Positions 1 through 10,604 of a stretch of DNA of 64,000 nt are shown piece after piece. The translations under genes and the position numbers were made by a program. The stretch's first letter is position 1; each line of letters starts with the position of its first letter. The DNA lies in NCBI GenBank assembly GCA_900491605.1, contig UESW01004557.1:186001-250000 (forward strand), given 5' to 3'. The notes below the pieces were generated by a model. That model was not told the origin of the DNA and made no database searches. It was given only the letters and a program-made list of their open reading frames with translations. Origin of the DNA: Calamus simplicifolius (taxonomy: Eukaryota > Streptophyta > Magnoliopsida > Arecales > Arecaceae).

Positions 1-1281
1 GCATCGTTGCAATAGAAGAAGCTCTGTCGGTCAACCAAGAACCTACCTAGAAGGATGCATACGTTCGCTACCTCACTGATGACACCCTTCCCGCTGATCA
101 TACAGAGGCCAAACTACTCAAGTGGAGAGCCTCCAAGTTTTTGGTGCTGGAGGGGCAACTATATCGAAGGTCCTTCTCCTATCCTCTCCTCAAGTGCATC
201 GGCCCTATAGATGTGAACTATATCCTCTACGAGATTCATAAAGGCGTCTGTGGGAACCACTTGAGGGGGCAAAGCATTGGCGTACAAAGCCTTGCACTAA
301 GGATACTATTGGCATACCATGCAGGAGGACGTCGCCGAGCTGATCCGAAAGTGCGATAGCTGCCAGCGACATGCTCACATCCAATGGTGGCCAGCCTCTC
401 AGCTGAGCCCTCTCTTAGCCCCATGGCCCTTCGTCCAATGGGGAATGGACATCCTAGGACTATTCCTCCCGACCTCTGGTCAGTGAAAGTTCTTACTCAT
501 TGCCATCAATGACTTCACCAAGTGGGTTGAAGCCGAGGCATTAGCAAAGATCACCGAGGATAAGGTGAGATCTTTCTTTGAACGTCCAGCATCTGCCGGT
601 TTAGGCTACTGGGCTACTTCACACCCTCATCACCAATAATGGCCAGCAGTTCGATAATGCCCCTTTTAAGAAATTCTACATCAAATTGGGCATCTGCCAA
701 CGGTTTACTTTCATCGGTCACCCATAGACAAATGGGGCTACCGAGATTATGAATCAGACCATCCTTCAGGGGCTTAGAGCATGGCTGGATGAGTTTAAGG
801 AAAGATGGGTGGAGAAGCTTTCAAACATGCTATGGGTGTATCATATGACACCAAGGACTCCCACTAGAGAGACTCCCTTCAGCCTCCTGTTCGGGTCAGA
901 GGTAGTCATCCCCATGGAGATCGGCATCCCCAACCCTTGGGTAGAGTCATACGATGAGAAGGATAACCTTAATCAACTATGGGCCATCCTTGAATTCATC
1001 AAGGAGGCACGCGATCAGGCGTGACTCAAGATAGTTGTCTATCGCCAAAAAGTTGCAAAGTACTACAACACCCATGTCCGCTCCAAGGCATTTCTCCTCG
1101 GGGACCTGGTCTTTAGGCGAGCTGAAGTCTCAAAGCCTACGAAGGGGGGCAAACTATCCCCAAATTGAGAGGGGCCCTACCGGGTCACTAAAGTACTTCA
1201 TCGCGAAGCATACCGGATCGAAAGACTAGATGAAAGGCCAATCCCTTGCACCTGAAATGTGGACAACCTTCGCTAGTACTA
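1..1281 (+). pseudogene. Element D pol fragment: integrase, broken
   Basis: Three reading frames give pieces of a plant Ty3/gypsy integrase. Residues from about 141-359 match the HHCC zinc-binding region (GVCGNHL, then a CDSCQRH motif near 355). The core follows at about 430-700, with WGMDILG and FTKWVEAEA visible, and the stretch 749-1024 covers the end of the core (ILQGLRAWLDEF, WVYHMTPRTPT). The C-terminal segment at about 1050-1280 ends in a NVDNLR-type motif, as in the elements further right. Several in-frame stops and shifts separate the pieces, so no enzyme is made. In an intact element this protein would insert the cDNA into the host genome. Confidence 0.85.
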
Positions 1282-1339
1282 TTAGTGATGTACACATTCA
1301 GCTAATTGAAATAAAGATAAGTTTGAGTATCCCTTCCTC

Positions 1340-1800
1340 TCATTCGATCAGCTTTGCAAAATAGAGTTCAAAAGGCTTCCGAGCTTGGTCCCAGCGACTC
1401 TCGGATCACCCTTCAGGGTTCAAAAGGCTCTCGGGCTTGGTCTCAAAGACTCTCAAGTCATCCTTCGGGATTCAAAAGGCTCTTGAGCTTGGTCTTAAAG
1501 ACTTTTGAGTCGCCCTCCGGGGTTCAAAAGGCTTTCGGGCTTGGTCTTAAAGACTCTTGAGTCACCCTTTGGGGTTCAAAAGGCTCTCGGGCTTGATTTC
1601 AAAGACTTCCGAATTGCCCTTCGGGGTTCAAAAGGCTCTCGGACTTGGTCTCAAAGACTCCCGAGTCCCCCTTTGAGGTTCAAAAGGCTCTCGAGCTTGG
1701 TCTCAAAGACTCCCAAGTCACCCTTCGGGGTACAAAAGGCTCTCGGGCTTGGTCTTAAAGACCCCTCCGAGTCACCCTCATAGGTTTCAAAGGGCTCTCA
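1340..1800. repeat. Tandem array in D, unit about 57 bp
   Basis: About eight imperfect copies of a unit containing TTCAAAAGGCTCTCGGGCTTGG followed by a dyad of the form GACTCTTGAGTC. It sits just after the integrase stop, the same place where elements A and B carry their 63-bp hairpin array. The centre varies between copies while the GACTC and GAGTC arms are mostly kept. Confidence 0.85.
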
Positions 1801-2049
1801 ATCCCAACTTAAGACTGACTCCAGCTTCAGCCTAAAGACTGACTCTAGCGTCGGCCTCAATATCAACTCAGAGCATGTGGCTGACAACCATCAGACAGCA
1901 TAGCCCCATTGCGGATTCGCACAAGCGCAAGGTGCGGAATGATAGAACACACTACAAAAGCTAAGTGCTCAAAGACTCAAAAGAAAGTTTATTTTTCATT
2001 AACTATCAAAAAGTTTACAAAATGCCAACTCAAGTGAAACTTTGGTACA

Positions 2050-4330
2050 AAGAAACAAAGAGAAAAGGCAAGGTCTTCAGGGCCCAGCTGGTGTCGGTCC
2101 TTCATCGGCTGGTGCTGACCCATCATTGACTAGTCTCTTTGTCGCCAATGGCCACTCTGGCTCCTCGTCATCAAGGCTTGTGATGTCAAAGACCCTGACC
2201 ACTTTCTCTTTGCACTCCCTGAAGCCCAGCAGTAGACCCCAACAGAGGCCTCTGCCTGCTCCTCCTCGAAATCAGCTGAGCTTCAGTAGTGCTCCACTGC
2301 CTTTGCAGCCCTTCTCTCGGCCGTTGCGGCCCTCTCTTCGGCAACTCATGCTGCTGCCTCCATCTCCAAGGCCTTTGCAATTGCCTCGCACATATCCTCC
2401 GTGGCATGGGCCGCCTTGGTGTCAACCATTCGGGCAATCACCTCGGCATGTCGGCCCGCTCCTCGGCCACCCTCACTTGTAGGGTGATGGTGTGGAGTTG
2501 AAGGTCGCACACGCTCAGCCTTGCCACAACGTCCTCCAGCTTCTCTTTGGCGACTTGGGTGCGCTCGAGCTCCGTTGCTACTTGACGATTCGCCTCCTCA
2601 AGCTCCTCTACCTGCTCGACACAGGCCGACTCCAGTGCACTTTCAGCCTTCTCGGCTTGGGCTTGAGCAGCGAAGGCATCCTGTTGGGTGCGGGCGAGGA
2701 CTGCGTTGGCTTGAAGGGTGACGTCTCAAGTAGCGAACATAGAGTTCACCGACTACATGAAGATAACCTCTGTTAGCATACAGTGTGGTAGGGAAACCTT
2801 ATGAGGATGAAGAGATACCTACCCAAAGAAGAGCCGTTAATCCGTTCCAAAAGAAATCAGTGGCTTGTTGGCGATGAAACTCTTCTCAAAACTCCAGCAG
2901 ACACGTCTGAATTAGCAGCCGCTCCTTCACATGGCCATGGTTTATCAGGGACGACCATGATGGGATGTCGCCAGCCCACCCACCTTCGTGGGCCTGGCTA
3001 ACATCGAGGTCACAGGTGTAGGGCCGAGGACAGGCGATGCCTCCTCATGGTTTCCTCCTCGGGCGACGATCTCCTCCGCTGCCAACTCCGTCGTCGCCAG
3101 GTTCTCTTCACCCGCTTGCTCTCCTGCTGGCGGGCCTTCCTCCGAGATAGGCACATTCACTGAGGGAGCCAGCTCCATACCCAAAGTGGTCGGCTCCATT
3201 GCCAAGAGGACCGCCTTGCCCCTCGATTCCTCTGGGGGTGACTCAGTGCTGAGGTCGATCAGCGAAATAGGCTCCTAGTCCGTCTGGTGGTCGCATGGAG
3301 GAGGAACCAAAGATCGAGGATGAGACCTTTTCTCCAACCTCCAAGTGTCACAGCTGGCGATCCCTTTCCTCTTCTTAATTGCCCTCTTCATGGCATCGGT
3401 GAATATCCTTATGTTTGCACATGCCAGGAGCCAATCATCAAAAAAAAAGGAGAGAAAGAAAAGAAAAGGGGAGGAAAAGGAAGGATGCGGTCGCTCACCA
3501 TCATCCACGGTTAAGCCGACATATCGAAGATTCTCCTCCGACAGTAGTTCACGGCAAAGAGGCAATCGGGAGGACAACAACTGTTTGAACACCTCCCGAT
3601 TCCCCAGAATCACTGCTGAGCTCTTATTCGGCTCTAGGTTTGGGTTCCCCTAACTCTGCCTCACTCCCTCAATATGTGCAAAGAAGAACCGGATTTTCCA
3701 CCCTTTGATGGAAGAAGAAAGGTTCAATTTAAGGGCTCAGCTGGGTCTGGGTGTGAATTACTACCACCCGATGTCGGACTGACGGTGAAGGGTGTAGAGG
3801 CTGCAGAACAAAGACACTTGGCCCACTATGCCAAGGTAACCATATAACACCATCAAGGAATAGATGGTTCAAAAGGAGATCGAAACCAACTATGCTGGCA
3901 TCAGGGTGTACCTATGGAGTAGACTGACAATGAAAGGATGAAGGGAAAGCCAAAGGCCTGCCTCGTGAAACTTCTCATACAGGGCAATCCTACTGGAAGG
4001 ACCGAAGGTTACCCTATCGCTGGGTCCAGGGGCAGACAATTGGACCTCCTGAGAATCCTATAAATGGCCCTAAGGGACTCTATGTTCGGAGAGGGGGGGG
4101 GGGGGGGGTAATGGTAGAAGCGATCCTCTCTGGACCCTCCAAAGTGGGAGCAACGACTGGAGAGGATGCCCTACTAGCCCTAAGTGGTGGCTGGGCTACA
4201 GGTGGTGACGGTGGAGCCATGGCTATCGGATGGTCCCGGATCGAGATTCCGCCTACAGCCTGCAGTTGTATCAGTGGAACCCTATCCTCGAAGGAGGACA
4301 AGAATGAAAAGGATACTATGGGCTTCTTGC
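2050..4330 (-). pseudogene. Antisense extra gene of element D (Transposase_28-type plus coiled coil), broken
   Basis: Reading the minus strand from about 4060 down to 3490 gives broken pieces resembling the N-terminal domain of the antisense gene in element B. One is ALYEKFHEAGLWLSLHPFIV; another near 3720 is SSIKGWKIRFFF, against SSIKGWKSRFVIA in B. A piece at 3613-3275 runs into a likely GT donor after TVDD. Further down, 3205-2945 is rich in Glu and Ala, and about 2760-2050 reads as an Ala/Glu coiled coil (AQAQAEKAESALESACVEQV). Stops and shifts occur throughout. The function of this gene family in retrotransposons is not known; the domain is catalogued as a putative gypsy-type transposon domain. 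Confidence 0.65.
4093..4108. repeat. Run of 16 G
   Basis: An uninterrupted G homopolymer inside the decayed antisense gene of element D. It is a likely length-polymorphic or mis-sequenced site. Confidence 0.95.
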
Positions 4331-4898
4331 CCTTCCTATCAGAACCTACGAGGAAGAAAGCAAAGAAAGGTCAAGAAAAACTAACTTAGAGCAAGGAAGG
4401 AGACAACGGACACAGGGTTTCGAAGGAGAAGGGACCCGAAGACTTAGGTTTCAGGAGAAAACAAGAAAGCTTCGGATGCACAAGGAGCTCGGCAACAAGA
4501 ATGACCCCCTTTATGCCTGTCATTCAAATCATTCTACTTGATTCACTCCACCACGTGGATGCCTCCTATTGAAGGTGCCAGCCCAACCGTCGCATGATCC
4601 ATTCATCCGAGGCAAGACACCTCGGTCAAACGCAAAAAGGCATAATCTGTGGCTAGTGATGGGGTGCCAACGATGTCACTGCAATGATGGCTACCACTTT
4701 ATTTGAGAGAGATGACCCCAATCTTCAATTTCGAAGAAAGAATCTTCTGCGAGGCGATGGTATAGTGTCCCATACTCCCTTAAATGAGGAGGAATTTGAC
4801 CCCTCCCTGAGACACACCCACAATCAATCATGGGCGAGGATCGAGGGCATTAGAAGTCTATGCTCCTTTCTCTCAATGAGGGATGTGACCACACGAGC

Positions 4899-4917
4899 TC
4901 AGGAGTGGAGGAGCATC
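4899..4917 (+). other. Polypurine tract of element D
   Basis: CAGGAGTGGAGGAGCATC lies immediately before TGATGTGG, the proposed first bases of the LTR. The tracts of A and B have the same core (GGGAGTGGAGGGCATG), which supports both the LTR boundary and the relationship. In the element it would prime plus-strand DNA synthesis. Confidence 0.7.
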
Positions 4918-5459
4918 TGATGTGGCTAATCAAGCCATGCTACTGTTAATGGATGAGGCTAATTGACGAAGGTAAAATTAGATAACTAAAGTTTCGCTAT
5001 GATCCAACATGTCTCCTCAAGACCAACCTCATAGTCAGCCTCAGCATCGACCCCAGAGTCGGCCTTAAGACCTACTCCAGGATCGGCCCCAACATCAAGC
5101 TCGGTCGGCCTCAGCACCACCCCAAAGTCGGCCTCAAGATTGACCCAAAGTCAACCTCAGCACCGACCCCAGAGTCGGCCTCAAGATCACCCCAGAGTCG
5201 GCCTCAGCACTGACCCCAGAGTTAGCCTCAAGACCGACTCCAGCATCAGCCCCAACACTGAACCCGAAGTCGGCCTTAAGGCTGACTTCAGCATTGGCCT
5301 CAGCACCGATCACAGAGTCCGCCTTAAGACTGACTCTAGCGTCGGCCCCCACATCGAGCCCGGAGTCAGCCTCAAAATTGACTCCAGCGTCGGCCTCAGC
5401 ACCGACCCCAAAGTCGGCCTCAAGATCGACTCCAAAGTCAGCCTTAGCACCCCTAGTCA
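4918..5459 (+). repeat. Element D 3' LTR, partial, with tandem array
   Basis: Starts TGATGTGGCTAATC after the polypurine tract. From about 5030 to 5455 it is a degenerate array of 22-36 bp units such as GTCGGCCTCAGCACCGAC, whose arms GTCGG and CCGAC are complementary. Long open frames here arise from the repeat and are not genes. The junction with LINE sequence is at about 5459-5460. Confidence 0.65.
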
Positions 5460-6775
5460 ATATCTCATTATCAGCTTGCGAGACTGTGGATAAAAGAAAT
5501 TGGCTAAAAGAAAATTCAGCACTAGAGTGATCCATCCATCTAGATCGAAAAAAGGCAAGCAGCTGGTCCCTAATCCCTTGATCCTCATCGTGACAAAGGC
5601 CATCGTCATTAATAATTCTTCGGATACATTTCGAAGATTGGTGAGCAATTGTAGCTTGATGAAAAAATCTAGTGTTATGATCACCCTTCCTAATCCACTG
5701 GATACGAGATCTCTGTCTCCAATATAATTCCAGCTATCTAATAAGGGAATGGTGTAGTGTAAGATGGTGGCGGAGATCAGTAAGATCAGACTCCTAAAGA
5801 CTACCCTCCTGATCCTCCCAAAGTTGCATGTCTGCTATGTGCTTCTCTGTCTGCTCCAGACGCTGAAAAATATCCCCAACATCATGTTTGTTCCACCAAA
5901 GTAAGTGGCGTCTGGCTAGCTCCAACCGCCTAGAGATACAATAGGTGGGGCCCCCTCGCACTGGTAACCTCCAAACCTATGATATCAACTCCCAAGCAAA
6001 AAAAATAATGGGTCCAAAACAGCTCAAATCTGAAAGGGCTCCGATACCTAATGACAGTATATTGGATATGAGAATGGGGCAATGATCTGAGGCTATCCTA
6101 GGAAGATGCCAAACAGAAAAATCCAAAAAGTGATGAATCCAATGGATCGATGCTAAGGCTCGATCAATCCTCTCAAAAACTCATGTCGATCCATGACGGT
6201 TATTACACCAAGTGAATTTAGGACCAGAGAATCCAAGATCAATTAGATCGAGTGTGTCGATGAAACTCCTAAACTCCCTGATCTCTAGCTTCTCAGTATA
6301 CTGCCTCCCTCCCTTCTTTTCATGAGCCCCAAGTATTCAATTAAAGTCCCTAGCTATTAAGGAGGGGAGGCCCTGAGTAATAATAGTGGACAAGTGGCCC
6401 CAAAGAACCCTTCTCTCCAAAAAATCAGTAGTAGCATAAACTCCTGATAGGAGCCAGGGATTGCCTGACTGATATGAGACAACAATAGCAACCATCTGCT
6501 TATTTTTATAGAAGGGATCAATCCTGACTGTGCCATGATGCCACAAAACAAGAATCCCACCCGAGAGTCTTATAGAATGTACAGCACAGGAGGACAAGAT
6601 CTTGAAATCTGCCACCTCATGCGATCAAGACTGTGGCCCGATAATCGAGTCTCAAGAAGGATACAAACATCTGGATTATGAAGTTGAACAAGTCTCCCAA
6701 AGGTAGACCTAAAGGAAGGCTTAACATCCCCCTTAACATTCCATGTCAGAATTTTTTTGGGAGAAGAGAAGGGAA
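5460..6775 (-). pseudogene. LINE ORF2 fragment: AP-type endonuclease
   Basis: The frames start with TWNVKGDVKPSF and CILLETRLSG, the N-terminal motifs of plant LINE endonucleases. They continue through 6615-6337 (GILVLWHHGTVRID, GVYATTDFLERR), then FTWCNNRHG, ERIDRAL and SDHCPIL near 6230-6030; the SDH motif is part of the catalytic site. Downstream is a region typical of the linker before reverse transcriptase (RSRIQWIRKGDHNTRFFHQA near 5680). Several stops and shifts break it. The endonuclease would nick the target DNA to prime reverse transcription. The coding sequence ends abruptly at about 5460. Confidence 0.85.
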
Positions 6776-6803
6776 AGTCAAACCCTCTCCTTCTCCCCCT
6801 CCA

Positions 6804-7896
6804 TCACCTCATCACAGTCTTAGCTCCAGATGGGACCTCAGCCGCAACTAACACAGCTAAGATGTCCATGACCCCTGTCAAACTATCCTTTGAAGTAGAG
6901 GCCTTGGCTGTACCCTGATCGAACTCCTGAACAATGTCCTTGAATAAAGATAAAACAGTGTCATGATCAGCTATCTGAACTGCAATCGGATCATCAGTCG
7001 ACATCGGGGCTCTTGTAAAAGTAAACACCTGATCTGACCCAACCATCTTCGACCTATCAGACCGGATAAGTGAAGCCCCCAAACTGGGACGGGACTGGCT
7101 GTTAGACCCCTTAGTCTTAGAGATGATCCTTCATGTTTCTCCAGAAATGGATTTGGACTGACTTGTAGCAATGCGAACAGACACAAGCTGGGTAGGGCGG
7201 GACCACTTTGGGGAGCCAAATTGACATCAGAGCAGGCCTTAGGATGGCCCGACCATTGATCGAAACCGAGTACCGCAAAAGGGTTTTTATGCACATTGGT
7301 TTCTGCTGGCACGAGGAAGCTGCTGGCACATCGGCTTGTTCAGCAGCTATTCCAGCCAGCACATCCAAACCCTGACCCGGCACAGTAGGTCCCTTCATTG
7401 CACTGTGGACCTGAGAAGAATTAGATCGACGATGAGCAACTTCGGTGGGAGTCTGCCAATCATCGGAATGAGATTAAGGGTTAATAATGGAGGATGCTGA
7501 AACCGGTTTCCTCTTAGGTTCTGGAGCAACAACAGTGGTCCTCTTTTGGCATAGGGCAACCATCTAAGGATCGAAATTGGAAGACGACGAACCATCATCA
7601 TCTATCATCTTCTCCATTTGAGAGGGACATAGTTTCAGTTGGTGGAGGTTGCCACAGTAGGAGCAGATGCCGTCAAGGTGCTCGTAGGCAAACTGCTACC
7701 AAAATGGAGAATAGCTCCCTCTAACCCTTGCACCAGGTCGTAGCAGTCGCCTCAGATCAATCCAGATGCAAGCACCGGCGAACTCGCCGCGTTGCCTCTC
7801 TTTTGTCCAGCTATCAAAGCATACAAACTCTCTAGCTATATTGAGAATTAGCTGCAGTATCTCGTCCACCCAAAACTTAAGAAGAAGATTAGGGAG
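6804..7896 (-). pseudogene. LINE ORF1, 3' part with zinc knuckle
   Basis: Coding resumes at the edge of element C with KFWVDEILQLILNIAREFV, a stretch usual after the DUF4283 domain of plant LINE ORF1. A CysCysHisCys knuckle of the form CSYCGNLHQLKLC follows near 7640. The tail to the stop at 6804 is low-complexity and polar. Frames at 7601-7395, 7398-7117 and 7082-6804 show several breaks. ORF1 proteins bind the element RNA. The stop lies about 30 bp before the first ORF2 residues, a normal spacing. Confidence 0.75.
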
Positions 7897-9275
7897 TGAT
7901 GGCGCTCAATCATCTCTCCTCGAATCCTCGCTTCACCGGATTGCCTGCAAAGAAGTCCCAAGATCGGAGGGGATCCTCCGGTGGGACCCTCCGACGCCCA
8001 AGTTATGACTGAGGTCACAGCAGAGAATGAGCTCGAGAGAGCTCTTGGAGAAGAGAGATCTCAGAAGGATCGGGTTGTTCTTCTGAGAATTAGGGCATCA
8101 AGTGTGTAAACTTGCGTTACCTGGTCCTCGACGTGATTTACCCTTTTATAGGGGTTGACGCTGGCACGATCACGTGGGTTTTCGTGAAGTCAGAATGTCT
8201 GCCGAGCCATTGCGTGAATATGGGCTGGTTGGTGGGCTACGTCCCATCAGCCGGCGGAGCTGTTGGGTAGCTGGGTCTAGTCCCATCAACGACGTTACCG
8301 ATAGGTTGTTGGATCCGGCGTTGTCAGGCGGCGCGCGTCAGAGATGGTGCCCTGAACTGATGGGCCATGCTGGGGCTGATCTGGTGGACCTGGAGACACG
8401 GGGCCGAGTCGACGGACTTGGGGGCATCGGGGCCGAGTCGGGCCAGCCGGGGATGGCCTTGGCCGACTCGGCGAACTGGAGACGTCGGGGATGTCGAGAT
8501 GGGGCATGGCCGACGCCGAGGTCGGGATGGGCCCTGGCCGACATGGGTGTCGAGATGGGGCATGGCCGACGCCGAGGTCGGGATGGGCCTGCCAACACGG
8601 ATGTCGAGATGGGTCATGGCCGACGCCGAGGTCGGGATGGGCCATGGCCAACACGGATGTCGAGATGGGCCGCAACCGACACGGGAGTCGGGGTAAGCCA
8701 TGTCAAGCCCAATTGCCAAGGAATTGGCTCGCGTGTTCTTTGACCCGATGGAGCGTCGGCCTTTGGGGCCGCCGGTCTTGGAGTCATCAGCCTTTGGGGC
8801 CGTCAGCCTTTGGGCCGTCGATCTTGGAGCCGTCGGTCATGAAGGTGTCGGCCTTTGGAACTGTCGGTCTTGGAGCCATCGGTCATGGAGCCGTCAGCCT
8901 TTGGGGCCGTCGGTCTTGGAGGTACCGGCCTTGGTGGTGCCGGTCTTGGAGCCGTCGGCCTTTGGGGCCGTCGGTCTTGGAGCCGTCGGTCATGGAGCTA
9001 TCGGTCATGAAGGTGTCGGCCTTTGGGGCCATCGGTCTTGGAGCCATCGGTCATGGAGCCGTCAGCCTTTGGAGCAGTCGGTCTTGGAGGTGCCGACCTT
9101 GGAGGTGCCGGACTTGGAGCCGTCGGCCTTTGGGGCCGTCGGTCTTGGAGGAGTCGGCCTTTGGGGCCGTCAGTTGTCGGGTGTCGGCCTTTGGGGCCGT
9201 CAGTCTTGGAGGCGTCGGCCTTTGGGGCCGTCCAAAATTTTTTTTTATTCTCCATGGGGTCAACTGGCTCCATCA
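7897..9275 (-). repeat. Element C 3' LTR
   Basis: Runs from TGATGGCGCTCAATC to GGCTCCATCA (+ strand). The minus-strand TATA box TATAAAAG lies at 8144-8150. The half to the right of about 8480 is the U3 region and is almost entirely tandem repeats. Just beyond 9275 the + strand has AATGCCCCCCACACTCCTT, which on the minus strand is a purine-rich tract next to the LTR, as expected for the 3' LTR. Confidence 0.9.
8480..9235. repeat. Two tandem arrays in the U3 of the C 3' LTR
   Basis: From about 8480 to 8690 units of about 46 bp carry GATGTCGAGATGGG and GCCGACGCCGAGGTCGG. From about 8752 to 9235 shorter units alternate CGGCCTTTGGGGCCG, a hairpin with 5-bp arms, with GTCGGTCTTGGAGCCGTCGG. The same two arrays occupy about 13078-13330 and 13390-13770 of the other LTR with different copy numbers. 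All long open frames here are repeat artefacts. Confidence 0.85.
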
Positions 9276-9539
9276 AATGCCCCCCACACTCCTTGAGCTT
9301 GCGTGCTCTGCATCAGCTAAGCGAAAGGAGTGTAGAACTTTTACCTTGGCATCTGCTCTTTCATGTTAGCTTCAACCGTGATTCCTTCTAGGTGGGAAAA
9401 CCCCTTTCCTCTTGCGCTGCCTCGTACGGACGTCTGCGTGCCTTCTTTGGCTAGCTGAGGGAAGTCAGTAATCTTCTCCCAACGCGGAGTCTGGAAGCAC
9501 CTTGAACCCCGGAGGGTGACCTGAGAGCTGAGAGTCGTC

Positions 9540-10535
9540 AGGTTCCTTTTGAACCACCTCGGGGGTGTGGAACTGCTGCGAGGGGCGACTCAGCTGGGTA
9601 CGGAGCCTTTAGGGTCTTAACCTACTCGGGGGCACCGCCGTGCCGGGGCCGAGTGGTGTCCTGTGGGCCGCGATGCCAGTGAGCTCCTTTTCAACCATCT
9701 TGGGGGTTTGTGTTCTGCCCAAGTGGCGACTCAGTCGGGTACGGAGCCTTTAGGGTCTTAACCTACTCAGGGGCACCGCCGTGCCGGGGCCGAGTGGTGT
9801 CCATGGGCCGCGATGCCAGTGAGCTCCTTTTGAACCATCTTGGGGGTTTGTGTTCCGCCCAAGTGGGACTCAGCCGGGTACGGAGCCTTTAGGTCTTAAC
9901 CTACTCGGGGGCACCGCCGTGCCGGGCCAAGTGGTGTCCCGTGGGCCGCGATGCCAGTGAGCTCCTTTTGAACCATCTTGGGGGTTTGTGTGCCACCCAA
10001 GTGCAACTCAGCCGGGTACAGAGCCTTTAGGGTCTTAACCTACTCGGGGGCACACCGTGCCGGGGCCGAGTGGTGTCCCATGGGCCGCGATGCCAGTGAG
10101 CTCCTTTTGAACCATCTTGGGGGTTTGTGTTCGCCCAAGTGGTGACTCACCGGGTAAGGAGCCTTTAGGGTTTTAACCTACTCGGGGCACTGCCGTGCCG
10201 GGGCCGAGTGGTGTCCCGTGGGCCGCGATGCTAGTGAGCTCCTTTTGAACCATCTTGGGGGTTTGTGTTCCACCCAAGTGGCGACTCAGCCGGGTATGGA
10301 GCCTTTAGGGTCTTAACCTACTCGGGGGCACGCCGTGCTGGGGCCGAGTGGTGTCCCGTGGGCCGCGATGTCAGTGAGCTCCTTTTGAACTATCTTGGGG
10401 GTTTGTGTGCCATCTAAGTGGTGACTCAGCCGAGTACGGAGCCTTTAGGGTCTTAACCTACTCAGGGGCACCGCCGTGTCGGGGCCGAGTGGTGTCCCGT
10501 GGGCTGCGATACCGGTGAGCTCCTTTTGAGAGACT
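9540..10535. repeat. Seven-copy tandem array, unit 138-140 bp, inside element C
   Basis: GCCTTTAGGGTCTTAACC recurs at about 9605, 9745, 9885, 10023, 10161, 10301 and 10441. Each unit also carries CCGTGCCGGGGCCGAGTGGT and GAACCATCTTGGGGGTTTGT. Copies differ by few substitutions and small deletions. It lies between the integrase remnant and the 3' LTR, the place where A and B carry arrays. I see no conserved open frame in it. Confidence 0.95.
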
Positions 10536-10604
10536 TGGCGCAAGGGAGGACAAGCTGTGGTGTCAGAAGGGGCTTTCTTTATTAGTCATGCTTCTGGGAG
10601 TACA

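Larger units (their letters stand above)
1..5459 (+). mobile_element. Element D: decayed Ty3/gypsy (Tat-like) retrotransposon, 3' part
   Basis: The order on the + strand is integrase end, a tandem-repeat spacer, a region whose minus strand encodes a broken extra gene, a polypurine tract, and the beginning of a 3' LTR. The same order occurs in elements A and B, so D is a diverged relative of that family. The left part of pol lies outside the window. The LTR stops near 5459, where LINE coding sequence begins, and I found no TATA box or CA end in it, so it is probably truncated. Family assignment rests on the integrase sequence and on the antisense Transposase_28-like gene. Confidence 0.8.

Noticed and set aside
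8174..9391. Overlapping long frames of repetitive Gly/Arg/Ser-rich proteins on both strands
   Set aside because: They lie inside the U3 arrays of the element C LTR and have no start context or non-repetitive part.
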